Below are positions 13,598-21,176 of a stretch of DNA of 21,176 nt, one piece after another; the first letter of the stretch is position 1; each line of letters starts with the position of its first letter. Below the pieces are notes generated by a model, which did no database searches, was not told the origin of the DNA, and saw only the letters and a list, made by a program, of their open reading frames with translations. This DNA comes from DATKPC01 sp035524275 (GTDB taxonomy: Bacteria > Pseudomonadota > Gammaproteobacteria > Burkholderiales > Burkholderiaceae_F). Location of the stretch: NCBI GenBank assembly GCA_035524275.1, contig DATKPC010000126.1, forward strand, positions 1 to 21,176, in the 5' to 3' direction. The position numbers and the translations under genes were made by a program.

Positions 13598-15161
13598 AGC
13601 CCTTGAACCGGCCCAGCCGGTAGGCAAAGAGCACGTGGTTCGAAGCCGGGCCGCGCGTGCCATGGAACTCCAGCCGCCCGAGCGGCTCGACGCCGTCGAA
13701 TGCCGCGCGAAGCTCCGGCGCGCGATCACGCGCCGCGACGAAGACGAACGGGCCGTCCGGCGCGCCCTCGACGTCGTAGAGCAGGTCGAAGTGGTTCTCG
13801 ACATGGCGCAGGACGTTCCAGATCAGCGCGTCGGCCGCGAGCGGGCGCGCGTAATAGGTCAGCCATGACAGCAGTGAGCGGTCGTCGGTCAACAGCCGCG
13901 CCGGCCGCCCGTCGCTGCCCGCCGACTTCAGGAGGCCCGCGACCTGCGGGCCGAGGCGGTCCCATCCCTGCAGTTCCGCGGCCGGGTCGCGCCAGCGCCA
14001 TTCGACGCCGAACGCCGAGGCGACCTCGCGGTACTGCAGCCCGACGATCGCCAGCGCGACATCGACGACGATCGCGGCGGCGAACCACGTGCGCCGCGGA
14101 AGGAGCCCGACGGCCGCCAGGATCGAGGCGGCGACGTACGTCGGCGCGGCCCAGTTCGCGTTGGCGCGCGCCACGAGCGCCTGCGCGCTGATCACCGCGA
14201 GGAAAGGCAGCGTGAACCACAGCAGCAGGCGGCCGGCGTCGCGTGCCGCCCAGGGACCGTCCGGCACCGGTCCGTCCGCCGCGCCCGCCGCGGTGTCGCG
14301 GGCGCGGCGGGTCGCGAAGGCCACGCCGAACCAGGCCAGCGGACCGAAGACCGCGACCTGCGCGCCGATGAATTCGACGAGCCGCCGCGGTTCCAGCCCG
14401 GCGCGGTCGAGCTCGGAAATCGTCGCGGTGTGCGCGAACGTCGCGAAGCGATGCGCCTCGTTCCAAGCCAGGTTCGGCGCGAAGCACGCGGCGGCGACCA
14501 CGACGGCGATCCACGGACCCGCGGAGCGCAGCAGCGCGCGCCGCGGTCGGGCCGCAAGGTAACCCAGCGCGGAGAGCGCGAAGATCCCCATCGTGTACTT
14601 CGCGAGCAGGCCGACGCCGGCGGCGAGCCCGACCGCGCTCCACCACGCGAGGCGGCCGCGTCCGGCGACATCGGCGCGCGATCGCGGCGCCTCGACGGCG
14701 CGGACGAACGCGTACAGCCCCGCGGCCCATGCGAGCAGCAGCAGCGAATCGGTCGTCATGAACAGCGAGAGGAACGACACGAGCGGGGCGAGCGCGAACA
14801 GCAGCGCCGCCGGCAACGCGATCCGGGGCCCGGCAAGCCGCCGGGCGATCGCGAACACGAACCCGGCGGCGGCGGCAAGCGCCAGCGCGGCCGGCAGGCG
14901 GATGCAGAACTCGGAGTCGCCGCACGTCGCGCAGGCGGCTGCGATGACCCAGGCGATCAGCGGCGGTTTCGAGTAGTAGCCCCAGGCCGGATGCAACGAC
15001 CAGGCGTAGTACTGCGCCTCGTCGTAGTGGAGGTTGAGTCCGTCGAGGCCGCGCAGCAGCCACCGCGACGCCGTCGCGGCGACGAGCACGGCGAGCAGGA
15101 ACCACGCCGTCCGCGACTCGCCGGCGGCCCCGGCGTCCGGAAGCGATGAGGCGCGGGTCAT
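13581..15161 (-). CDS. GT39/ArnT-like membrane glycosyltransferase (PMT_2 domain)
   Basis: The 526-residue protein has about ten to eleven membrane spans and a C-terminal soluble part. The first periplasmic loop holds LHYDEAQYYAWS, with the conserved Asp47-Glu48, followed by GYYSKPPLIAW. These are the signatures of the PMT/ArnT/GT83 class that uses polyprenyl-phosphate sugars as donors. SLFMTTDSLLLLAWA is another typical segment. The acceptor could be lipid A, another glycolipid or protein. ATG 15161 is preferred; the frame stays open upstream to 15335 but that part is low-quality Arg/Pro sequence overlapping the divergent gene. It is the first gene of the minus-strand operon, and the divergent reductase starts 163 bases away. 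Confidence 0.9.
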   Translation of the reverse strand: MTRASSLPDAGAAGESRTAWFLLAVLVAATASRWLLRGLDGLNLHYDEAQYYAWSLHPAWGYYSKPPLIAWVIAAACATCGDSEFCIRLPAALALAAAAGFVFAIARRLAGPRIALPAALLFALAPLVSFLSLFMTTDSLLLLAWAAGLYAFVRAVEAPRSRADVAGRGRLAWWSAVGLAAGVGLLAKYTMGIFALSALGYLAARPRRALLRSAGPWIAVVVAAACFAPNLAWNEAHRFATFAHTATISELDRAGLEPRRLVEFIGAQVAVFGPLAWFGVAFATRRARDTAAGAADGPVPDGPWAARDAGRLLLWFTLPFLAVISAQALVARANANWAAPTYVAASILAAVGLLPRRTWFAAAIVVDVALAIVGLQYREVASAFGVEWRWRDPAAELQGWDRLGPQVAGLLKSAGSDGRPARLLTDDRSLLSWLTYYARPLAADALIWNVLRHVENHFDLLYDVEGAPDGPFVFVAARDRAPELRAAFDGVEPLGRLEFHGTRGPASNHVLFAYRLGRFKGYAPRH

Positions 15162-15324
15162 CGAACCGCGGGGTCGTATCGGCTGGGCATCGGGGGCGAA
15201 GTCTAGTGGAGTGGCGCCCGGAGCCGGCCGGCGCGCCCGCGGCCGGCGGCGCGATCGCAGCGGCGCACCGCGCCCAGGTAACATCGTCGTCCGAGAGTCC
15301 AGAAGCCCACCGGGGGAGACCCGC
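15162..15324. promoter_or_regulatory. Divergent intergenic region between the glycosyltransferase operon and the reductase gene
   Basis: This 163-base gap must hold the promoters of both the leftward five-gene operon and the rightward reductase gene. Possible -10 elements are TAACAT at 15279-15284 on the plus strand and TAGACT at 15200-15205 on the minus strand. Neither has a recognisable -35, so they are only suggestions. Confidence 0.25.
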
Positions 15325-16341
15325 ATGACGACCACGAATCGCCAGTTTCGCCTAGCCGCCCGACCCGTGGGGGTGCCGAAGGCGAGCGACTGGAGCGTCG
15401 TCGAGGCGCCCGTCGAGACGCCGGGCGAAGGCGAATTCGTCGTCCGGGTCGTCTACATCTCGCTCGATCCGGCGATGCGCGGCTGGATGAACGAAGGCAA
15501 GTCGTACATCGCGCCGGTCGGGCTGGGCGAGGTCATGCGTGCCGGCGCCGTCGGCCAGGTCATCGCCTCGCGCCACGCCGCGTTCCCGGTCGGCGCCTTC
15601 GTGAGCGGCGCCTTCGGCGTGCAGCTCTTCGCGCGTTCCGACGGCCGCGGCGTCGAGCGCGTCGATCCGTCGCTCGCGCCGCTGCCGGCGCAGCTCGGGG
15701 TGCTGGGCATGCCCGGCATGACCGCCTACTTCGGACTGCTCGACATCGGGCGCCCGCGGCCCGGCGAGACGGTCGTCGTCTCCGGCGCGGCGGGTGCCGT
15801 CGGCGCGATCGTCGGGCAGGTCGCGCGGATCAAGGGCGCGCGCGCGATCGGCATCGCCGGCGGCGAGGCGAAATGCCGCTACCTCGTCGAGGAACTGCGG
15901 TTCGACGGCGCGATCGACTACAAGGCGCAGGACGTGAAGGCGGCGCTGCGCGACCTGTGCCCGCGCGGCATCGACGTCTACTTCGACAACGTCGGGGGCG
16001 ACATCCTCGATGCCGCGCTCGCCCGCCTCGCGCGCCACGCGCGCATCGTCATCTGCGGCGCGATATCGCAATACAACAACACCGAGGCCGTCCGCGGCCC
16101 GGCAAACTACCTGTCGCTGCTCGTCAACCGCGCGTCGATGACCGGGATGGTCGTTTTCGACTATGCCGACCGCTACGCCGACGCGCGCCGCGACATCGCG
16201 GGCTGGCTCGCCAGCGGCCAGCTGAAGCACCGCGAGGACATCGTGCGCGGCATCGACGAGTTCCCGCAGGCGCTGCTTCGGCTGTTCCGCGGGGAGAACC
16301 TCGGCAAGCTCGTGCTGCAGGTGGCCGACGAGCGGTCCTAG
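15325..16341 (+). CDS. CurA/leukotriene B4 dehydrogenase-like NADPH-dependent reductase (MDR family)
   Basis: The 338-residue cytoplasmic medium-chain reductase is of the zinc-free NADPH-dependent double-bond reductase group (CurA, prostaglandin reductase). The N-terminal part has VVYISLDPAMRGWM (43-56). The nucleotide-binding site has SGAAGAVGAIVGQVA (153-167) and GIAGGEAKCRYLVEE (176-190). Then come DVYFDNVGGDILD (217-229) and CGAISQYNN (244-252), all highly typical. It probably reduces the C=C bond of an alpha,beta-unsaturated ketone or aldehyde; the substrate is unknown. ATG 15325 has GGGGGAG seven bases upstream; the longer frame upstream is not coding. The gene converges with the heme sensor gene, with only 13 bases between their stops. 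Confidence 0.95.
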   Translation: MTTTNRQFRLAARPVGVPKASDWSVVEAPVETPGEGEFVVRVVYISLDPAMRGWMNEGKSYIAPVGLGEVMRAGAVGQVIASRHAAFPVGAFVSGAFGVQLFARSDGRGVERVDPSLAPLPAQLGVLGMPGMTAYFGLLDIGRPRPGETVVVSGAAGAVGAIVGQVARIKGARAIGIAGGEAKCRYLVEELRFDGAIDYKAQDVKAALRDLCPRGIDVYFDNVGGDILDAALARLARHARIVICGAISQYNNTEAVRGPANYLSLLVNRASMTGMVVFDYADRYADARRDIAGWLASGQLKHREDIVRGIDEFPQALLRLFRGENLGKLVLQVADERS

Positions 16342-16354
16342 CGGGCGAACACCC

Positions 16355-17269
16355 TCACCGCCCCCGCGTGCCGCGCAGCGTCCGCGGCGGCGGATCGCGG
16401 TCGATGATGCCGATCGCGCGGCGCAGGCCGCTCATCATCCGCTCGAAGGCGTTCGCGAGGCGCCCGATCTCGTCGCGGCGATCGATGAAGGCGCCAAGGT
16501 CGGCCACGCGGCCGAGGCTCGCCTCGTTGGCGAGCTTCGACAGCCGCTTCAACGGGGCGACGACGACCCGGTCCAGCACGACGTTGAGAACGACGAACAG
16601 CACCGCGAAGATGCCGAGCAGCAGCCAGAGCATCGAGCGCAGCGCCGCGCGGGCGCCGCTTTCGGCGAGTTCGGTCGGCACCGAGACGATCTGTGCCCCG
16701 ACCACCTGGTCCAGCGTCCAGCCGAAGCCGCGCGCCGGCCCGTAGACCTTGATCATCGACGGCGGCGCGGCCGCCGGTTCGCTGTGGCACGCGAGGCATT
16801 CGCGCTGCTCGATGCGGATCGCGCGCGCGACGACGACGTGCCGCTGGCCGTCCTCGTCGTAGCGGTCGGCGACGATCTCGCGCCGGGCCGGTTCGCGCCG
16901 CAGCTGCTGGACCATCCCGACTTCCCACCCGACCGCCTCGTCGGCCGGATTCGTCGCGTTGAGGGTCGCCTCCTTGTACGAGTAGCCGGGAAGGCGCTTG
17001 CGCAGGACCTGCAGCGTCTGCTGCGCCGCATAGGCCGGCACGCTTTGCGGAAGGAACTCGTCGGCCTGCAGCGGCGCAAGCCGCGGGCGAACCTGGTCGA
17101 ACGTGTAGGTCCGAATCGACGAGGCAGACTCCATCAGCAGCGTCGCGCTGCGAACGACGTCCTGGCGCGCATTGGCGTAGAGGACGCTTCGACCGACGAG
17201 GGTCGCGACCGCGGCCGCGATCGCGAAAAGCACGATCGCGGCCACGTTGAGCTTGGCTCGCAGCATCAT
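16355..17269 (-). CDS. Membrane c-type-heme sensor with Tll0287-like (DUF3365) domain and terminal HAMP domain
   Basis: The 304-residue protein has a first membrane span at about 9-30 and a periplasmic domain at about 31-210. The domain has the Tll0287-type pattern (PGYSYKEATLNATNPADEAV, then WE) and one c-heme attachment motif, CLACH (158-162). A second span is at about 212-233 and a HAMP domain at 234-286 (VVVAPLKRLSKLANEAS and RRDEIGRLANAFERMM). The chain stops soon after HAMP, with no kinase, cyclase or methyl-accepting module. The family is thought to sense redox state, oxygen or small gas ligands through the heme. An output partner must be separate, or the protein has another role. The first of two adjacent ATG codons is used; no clear ribosome binding site is seen. 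Confidence 0.85.
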   Translation of the reverse strand: MMLRAKLNVAAIVLFAIAAAVATLVGRSVLYANARQDVVRSATLLMESASSIRTYTFDQVRPRLAPLQADEFLPQSVPAYAAQQTLQVLRKRLPGYSYKEATLNATNPADEAVGWEVGMVQQLRREPARREIVADRYDEDGQRHVVVARAIRIEQRECLACHSEPAAAPPSMIKVYGPARGFGWTLDQVVGAQIVSVPTELAESGARAALRSMLWLLLGIFAVLFVVLNVVLDRVVVAPLKRLSKLANEASLGRVADLGAFIDRRDEIGRLANAFERMMSGLRRAIGIIDRDPPPRTLRGTRGR

Positions 17270-17341
17270 CGGAGCGCAAGCCGCGCGGCCTGCGGCGCCG
17301 CCACGTGCAGGCCGCCGCGGCCATTGGCTGCAGCGCAGCGG

Positions 17342-17367
17342 GTCGGAACGGCAGGCGTCGGAACGGC
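17342..17367 (+). repeat. Short direct repeat between two minus-strand genes
   Basis: GTCGGAACGGC occurs at 17342-17352 and again at 17357-17367, giving a 15-base period. It lies just beyond the stop of the tandem-module gene and upstream of the heme-sensor gene. Significance is unknown. Confidence 0.5.
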
Positions 17368-17381
17368 CGGGATCCGGAGCG

Positions 17382-17840
17382 TCAGGCGACGAGTCGTTCG
17401 CGCCGCAGTTCCGCGACCACCGAGGCGACGAAGCTGCGGCGCCGCACCGGATCGTCGATCTCCGCGGCCAGCTGGTCGATCAGTACGCGCATGATGCGGT
17501 TGCGCGCGGCGGCACGCCGCACCAGCACGGGCGCCAGCGGTCCGACGTGCTGCGCGAGGTGCCGTTCGATCGTCCCCAGTTCGTCCAGCCGGTGCAGCCA
17601 GCGCCAAGGCTCGACCGCGCCCCGGACATCGAGCAGCCCGGACGCATGCAGCAGGAACTCGCTGCGGCGCCCGGCATCCGGAATCTGCCGCGCGACCTCC
17701 TGCAGCAGCAGCCCGCGGTCGGACACGGTGCGAAGCGCACGGCGCAGCACGACGCCGGCGCGCAAGCCGATGAATCGCGCCAGATGCTCCTCGAGGGCAA
17801 GCAGCTTGTCGCCGTCCAGCGGCAGGATGTCGCGTTTCAT
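17382..17840 (-). CDS. Hypothetical protein with two tandem ~50-residue helical modules (DUF8082-like pattern)
   Basis: The 152-residue, probably cytoplasmic and helical protein has no signal peptide or membrane span. Residues 16-66 and 91-141 align without gaps with about 17 of 51 identical positions. The shared pattern is (L/I)Exx-HLAxxxGxxAxVxxRRA, then L, A, I, D, RR and F at matching spacing. The pattern (HLAQHVGPLAPVLVRRA then DDPVRRRSF) reminds me of the DUF8082 module found at the C-termini of some bacterial serine/threonine kinases and cyclases, but I cannot confirm this. ATG 17840 is chosen because GAGG lies six bases upstream and the long upstream extension to 18014 is Arg/Gly-rich non-coding-like sequence. 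It lies 112 bases upstream of the heme-sensor gene on the same strand, so co-transcription is possible. Function is unknown. Confidence 0.75.
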   Translation of the reverse strand: MKRDILPLDGDKLLALEEHLARFIGLRAGVVLRRALRTVSDRGLLLQEVARQIPDAGRRSEFLLHASGLLDVRGAVEPWRWLHRLDELGTIERHLAQHVGPLAPVLVRRAAARNRIMRVLIDQLAAEIDDPVRRRSFVASVVAELRRERLVA

Positions 17841-18090
17841 GCCGGCCTCGCATCGTCGGACGCTGCCTGTCGCCACCCGCTTCGCGTTGCATCCGCGACC
17901 ACGCCGGCCTCGACCGCCATCACGTCTCGGGTCCGTCTGGATTACCTGATGGCGGCGATGATCCGCGTGACATCCGAAAAATGGAACCCCGAATACCCGC
18001 GACACGGTACCCAAAAAGGACTACCTGGATGCGGGAATGTCGATCGAACGGGGGACTTCGTGGTCGTATCTACCCTCATCGCAGGAACGA
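17841..18090. other. Non-coding gap with an AT-richer stretch
   Basis: This 250-base stretch has no convincing gene. The part from about 17930 to 18060 is clearly less GC-rich than its surroundings and has short A-runs (around 17980 and 18013). It should contain the promoter of the tandem-module gene and the end of the helicase transcript. I see no good -35/-10 pair and no strong hairpin with a T-run. Confidence 0.4.
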
Positions 18091-21000
18091 CTACCGTGGC
18101 TTGGGCGCAACGATCGCGGAGCCACCGACGGAGCCCTGCTTCTCGAACAGCGTGCGCAGGTCGTCGTCGTCAAGAAGCGCATCGAGCTCGCCCACCTGCA
18201 ACAACCGGCCCGCCAGCGCCAGCTTGCGGCGCTGCAGCTCGGCAATGCCCTCCTCGACCGTGTCGGCGGCAATCAAGCGGTAGACGAACACCGGCCGCTC
18301 CTGCCCGATCCGGTGCGCGCGATCGGCCGCCTGGCGCTCGGCCGCCGGATTCCACCACGGATCGAACAGCACGACGGTGTCGGCCGCGCTCAGGTCGAGG
18401 CCGACGCCGCCCGCCTTGAGCGACACCAGGAACACCGGCCGCTGGCGCGACTGGAAGGCTTCGATCTGCGCCGCGCGCGCGGCGCTGGCCGTGCTTCCGG
18501 TGAGCTTGCTGAACGCGATTCCGGCGTGCCGCAGGTCCTCGGCAAGCAAGTCGAGCATCGAAGCGAACGACGAGAAGACGATGATCCGGCGTCCCTCGTC
18601 GACGAGTTCCGGGAGCCACTCCAGCAGCAGGCGGCGCTTCGCCGAGGTGGCCGGCGCGAGCGGCCCGGAGGTTCGCAGCAGCGCAGGATCGCAGCACGCC
18701 TGCCGCAGCTTCAGCAACGCCGCAAGGACGACGACGCGGCTGCGCGAGGGGTCGCCGCGATCGATCGACGCGCGGACGCGCTCCGACTGCGCCGCGTGCA
18801 GCGCGTCGTACAGGGCGCGCTGGCCCGGATCGAGTTCGACGCGCATCACGATCTCGGACTTCGGCGGCAGGTCACGCGCGACGTCCTCCTTGGTCCGGCG
18901 CAGCATGTACGGCGCGATGCGCGCGCGCAGCGCCGCGCTGCGGCGCGCGTCGCCGTGGCGCTCGATCGGGACGCGGAAATCGCGCTGGAACGTCCGCGCG
19001 TCGCCGAGGAGGCCGGGCATCAGCAGGTTGAACTGCGACCACAGCTCGCCGAGGTGGTTCTCCAGCGGCGTCCCGGTGAGGAACAGCCGGTGGCGCGCCG
19101 TGAGCCGTGCGATGACGCGCGCCGCCTGCGAGCGCGCGTTCTTGACGTGGTGCGATTCGTCCAGCACGAGGTAGTGCCATTCGAGCGCAGCGAGCTGCTC
19201 GGCGTCGCGCAGCAGGACCGAATAGCTGGTCAGCACGACGTGCGTCGCGGCCTCGATGCGTGGCGCGCGGTCGATGCCATGGTGCACGACAAGCGACAGG
19301 TCAGGCGCATAGCGCGCGGCCTGGTCGAGCCAGTTGTGCAGCACGCTCGTGGGCACGACGACGAGTGCCGGTTCGACGAGGCGGCCGGCGTCCAGTTCGC
19401 CAAGCAGCAGCGCGAGCACCTGCAGCGTCTTGCCCAGGCCCATGTCGTCGGCGAGGATGCCGTGCAGGCGATGCGCCCGCAGCAGCGCCAGCCAGTTCAG
19501 CCCGTCGGCCTGGTACGGACGCAGGTGCGCGCGTAGCCGCGGCGACGGCCGGACCGCGGGCGCGCGGTCGGCGCCGCCGAGCGCGCGCGCCGCGGCGCGC
19601 CATTCCGCCAGCTGCGGCATCTCGAAGCCGGCGCGGTCCAGCGCCGCGACCAGGTCCAGGTCGGTGCGTACGAGACGCACGGTCGCGACCGGCTCGCGGG
19701 ACGCGTCGCCGTGGCGTGCGCGAGACGCCGGCGCGAGGCGCGGGCGCCCGGGCCCGCCTCGGGCGCCCGCGGCGAGAAGCCGCGGCACGATGGGCGCCAG
19801 CCGTGCCGCTTCGAGGCCGATCCACCGCCGTGCCGTGGCGCCCCGCGGCAACCGCAACCTGTCGTGCGCGCCCGGTTCGCGCCAGGCGGCCGCGGGCCCG
19901 GGCAGAGCGCTCCATGGCAGCAGGAGCCTCGCATGAGGCGCGGCGTCGGCGAGCGCCGCCTCCAGGCCCTCGCGCCCCAGGCGCTCGACGAGCGCATCGA
20001 CGAGCCACGCGACGGCCACCGAGCGCCCCTGCAGCTCGACGTCGAACGCGAGGTCGACGGACGCCGCCGCCTCGACGCCGCCGGGCGCCGCGGCGCGCCA
20101 GGCCGTCGGCTCGACGACGGCGAACGGGAAGTCCGGCGTCACGACGACCTCCCAGCCTTCACGGCGCAGCGAGGGCACGGCGTTGGCGAGGATCTGCGGC
20201 CACGACGGATCCGGTGCCCGCAGCTGCCACGGATTGACGGCCGCGACCTGCGGCCACGCGAGCCGCTGCGTCTCGTCGGCCACGAAGCCGATCGCCGCCA
20301 GGCGTGCCATCGCGCGCTCCTCGAAGGGGAGGTCGCGCTCCACACGCCACAGGCCGCCGTCGTGGGCGCCGAACACGACCCGGTCCGCGGGTGCGCCGGC
20401 GACGCGCAAGGGTCCGTAGGCGAACGACAGCTCGGCGCGGCCGACGCCTTCGACGCCGTCCCAGCCGACGAGCTGGCGCGCGGGTCGGCATGCGAGCCGG
20501 GCGCGCGGCGCGATCGACCCGGCGTCGACGACGGCAAGCAGCGGCGGCGTCTCGATCGCGACGCCATGCGCCGCCGAGAGCACGGCGACGCGCGGCGCGA
20601 CGACGCTGAGCTGCTCGAAGCCCAGCGGCGGCGAGCGCATCAGCCGCGCGGCGAGTTCGCCCGGAAGGTCGAGCGCCACGGCGCCGATCGCGCCGGCGCC
20701 GAAGTCGACATAGCACGGCGGTTCGGTCGCGACGACCGCGGCGGCGCCGGGGACCTCGAGCACGATGCGCCACGACCGGCGAGCGTCGGCCCGCCACGCG
20801 AGCGTCCCCTTGCGCGGCTCGGCCCAGGCGAGAAGGCGGTCACCGGCCGCGCCGAGCACGAGACGGTGCGCCTCGGCCAGCCGCTGCATCGCCTGCGCGC
20901 CGGCGATGCCGGCCAGCTCGAGCAGGCCCTCGCCGCTCCGTCGCAATCCGGCCAGCGGCTGCAGCAACGCGAGGTCGGCCGCCGCGATCGCCTCCTCGCC

Positions 21001-21176
21001 GTCGGCTTGCAGCATCTCGACCGGATCCCTCGCGACGCGCTGCCACGCGCGGTGCCCGTCGGGGCGCCCTGCCAAGGGCTCCTGGATCTCCAGCAGGCCG
21101 TCGGCCGCGTCCAGCGCGAAGCGGTAGCGGGGCGAAGCCGGCGAGGCGGCGGCCTCGAGGCGCGCGAGCCACTGGT
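18091..21176 (-). CDS. SNF2-family DEAD/DEAH-box helicase, N-terminus outside the window
   Basis: The frame is open from the stop TAG (18091-18093) to the right edge, giving over 1020 visible residues; the true start lies outside. The C-terminal half is a full SNF2 motor. It has DDMGLGKTLQ (Walker A, near 19430-19460), the Walker B box LDESHHVKN (near 19140-19165), LTGTPLENHLGELWSQFNLL, and the second RecA lobe with GGVGLDLSAADTVVLFDP and ERQAADRAHRIGQ. The N-terminal third is a long, poorly conserved accessory region, in line with bacterial SNF2 proteins that often start with a SWIM zinc finger. Such proteins translocate on double-stranded DNA and remodel protein-DNA or RNA polymerase complexes. 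The in-frame TTG at 21075 is not the start, because coding sequence continues upstream of it. Confidence 0.93.
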   Translation of the reverse strand, partial: QWLARLEAAASPASPRYRFALDAADGLLEIQEPLAGRPDGHRAWQRVARDPVEMLQADGEEAIAAADLALLQPLAGLRRSGEGLLELAGIAGAQAMQRLAEAHRLVLGAAGDRLLAWAEPRKGTLAWRADARRSWRIVLEVPGAAAVVATEPPCYVDFGAGAIGAVALDLPGELAARLMRSPPLGFEQLSVVAPRVAVLSAAHGVAIETPPLLAVVDAGSIAPRARLACRPARQLVGWDGVEGVGRAELSFAYGPLRVAGAPADRVVFGAHDGGLWRVERDLPFEERAMARLAAIGFVADETQRLAWPQVAAVNPWQLRAPDPSWPQILANAVPSLRREGWEVVVTPDFPFAVVEPTAWRAAAPGGVEAAASVDLAFDVELQGRSVAVAWLVDALVERLGREGLEAALADAAPHARLLLPWSALPGPAAAWREPGAHDRLRLPRGATARRWIGLEAARLAPIVPRLLAAGARGGPGRPRLAPASRARHGDASREPVATVRLVRTDLDLVAALDRAGFEMPQLAEWRAAARALGGADRAPAVRPSPRLRAHLRPYQADGLNWLALLRAHRLHGILADDMGLGKTLQVLALLLGELDAGRLVEPALVVVPTSVLHNWLDQAARYAPDLSLVVHHGIDRAPRIEAATHVVLTSYSVLLRDAEQLAALEWHYLVLDESHHVKNARSQAARVIARLTARHRLFLTGTPLENHLGELWSQFNLLMPGLLGDARTFQRDFRVPIERHGDARRSAALRARIAPYMLRRTKEDVARDLPPKSEIVMRVELDPGQRALYDALHAAQSERVRASIDRGDPSRSRVVVLAALLKLRQACCDPALLRTSGPLAPATSAKRRLLLEWLPELVDEGRRIIVFSSFASMLDLLAEDLRHAGIAFSKLTGSTASAARAAQIEAFQSRQRPVFLVSLKAGGVGLDLSAADTVVLFDPWWNPAAERQAADRAHRIGQERPVFVYRLIAADTVEEGIAELQRRKLALAGRLLQVGELDALLDDDDLRTLFEKQGSVGGSAIVAPKPR

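Noticed and set aside
11558..13606. 682-codon plus-strand open frame
   Set aside because: It runs antisense to the GT2 and PAP2 genes, which have complete motifs on the minus strand; its translation is low-complexity Arg/Asp/Glu.
16342..16354. Bidirectional terminator between the convergent reductase and heme-sensor genes
   Set aside because: The gap is 13 bases with no inverted repeat or T-run.
17841..18014. N-terminal extension of the tandem-module protein
   Set aside because: The extra 58 residues are Arg/Gly/His-rich with no helix pattern, and a ribosome binding site supports the start at 17840.
1..21176. CRISPR array, tRNA, rRNA, transposase or phage genes
   Set aside because: I found no regularly spaced repeats, no cloverleaf-like segment and no mobile-element protein on either strand.

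Overview
The window is gene-dense and very GC-rich, with short intergenic gaps and several ATGA or GTGA stop/start overlaps. The flagellar gene order (fliK end, fliL, M, N, O, P, Q, R), the FliM, FliN and FliR sequence style, a GcvA-type LysR regulator and a CurA-type reductase all fit a motile proteobacterium, most likely a betaproteobacterium. The genus cannot be named from this sequence. I see no tRNA, rRNA, insertion sequence, integrase, phage gene or CRISPR array.

Layout. (1) Positions 1-4651, plus strand: the C-terminal end of a probable fliK, a leader with two stem-loops, then fliL-fliM-fliN-fliO-fliP-fliQ-fliR. This block makes the stator/ring protein FliL, the C-ring switch proteins and the FliOPQR export gate. 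(2) 4652-8193: an orphan CbiM/COG3235-type membrane permease, an acetolactate-synthase-like thiamine diphosphate enzyme, and a convergent LysR regulator. (3) 8194-9768: a solitary, self-contained gene for a six-repeat beta-propeller (NHL-like) lipoprotein on the minus strand. It has its own operator-like palindrome, a 5' leader hairpin and a 3' hairpin. (4) 9769-15161, minus strand: a five-gene operon transcribed right to left, encoding an ArnT/PMT-like GT39 glycosyltransferase, a PAP2 lipid phosphatase, an ArnC/GtrB-like GT2 polyprenyl-phosphate glycosyltransferase, a UPF0104-type membrane protein, and a DenD-like extended SDR. (5) 15325-16341: a CurA-like NADPH reductase. (6) 16355-17840, minus strand: a membrane c-type-heme sensor (Tll0287/DUF3365 type) ending in a bare HAMP domain, and a 152-residue protein made of two tandem copies of one ~50-residue module. 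(7) 18091 to the right edge: a large SNF2 helicase, truncated at its N-terminus by the window.

How the genes work together. Region 1 is a standard flagellar operon. Region 4 reads as a membrane glycosylation route: the GT2 loads a sugar on a polyprenyl phosphate, a membrane protein may flip it or take part in lipid handling, the GT39 transfers it on the periplasmic side, and the PAP2 enzyme removes a lipid phosphate. The sugar and acceptor are unknown. It lacks the aminotransferase and deformylase genes of the Arn pathway. The remaining genes look independent. The most notable observations are the region 4 operon, whose SDR has Phe where the catalytic Tyr is expected, the internally duplicated 152-residue protein, and the isolated beta-propeller lipoprotein transcription unit. 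I find no clear evidence of a wholly new defence or mobile system.
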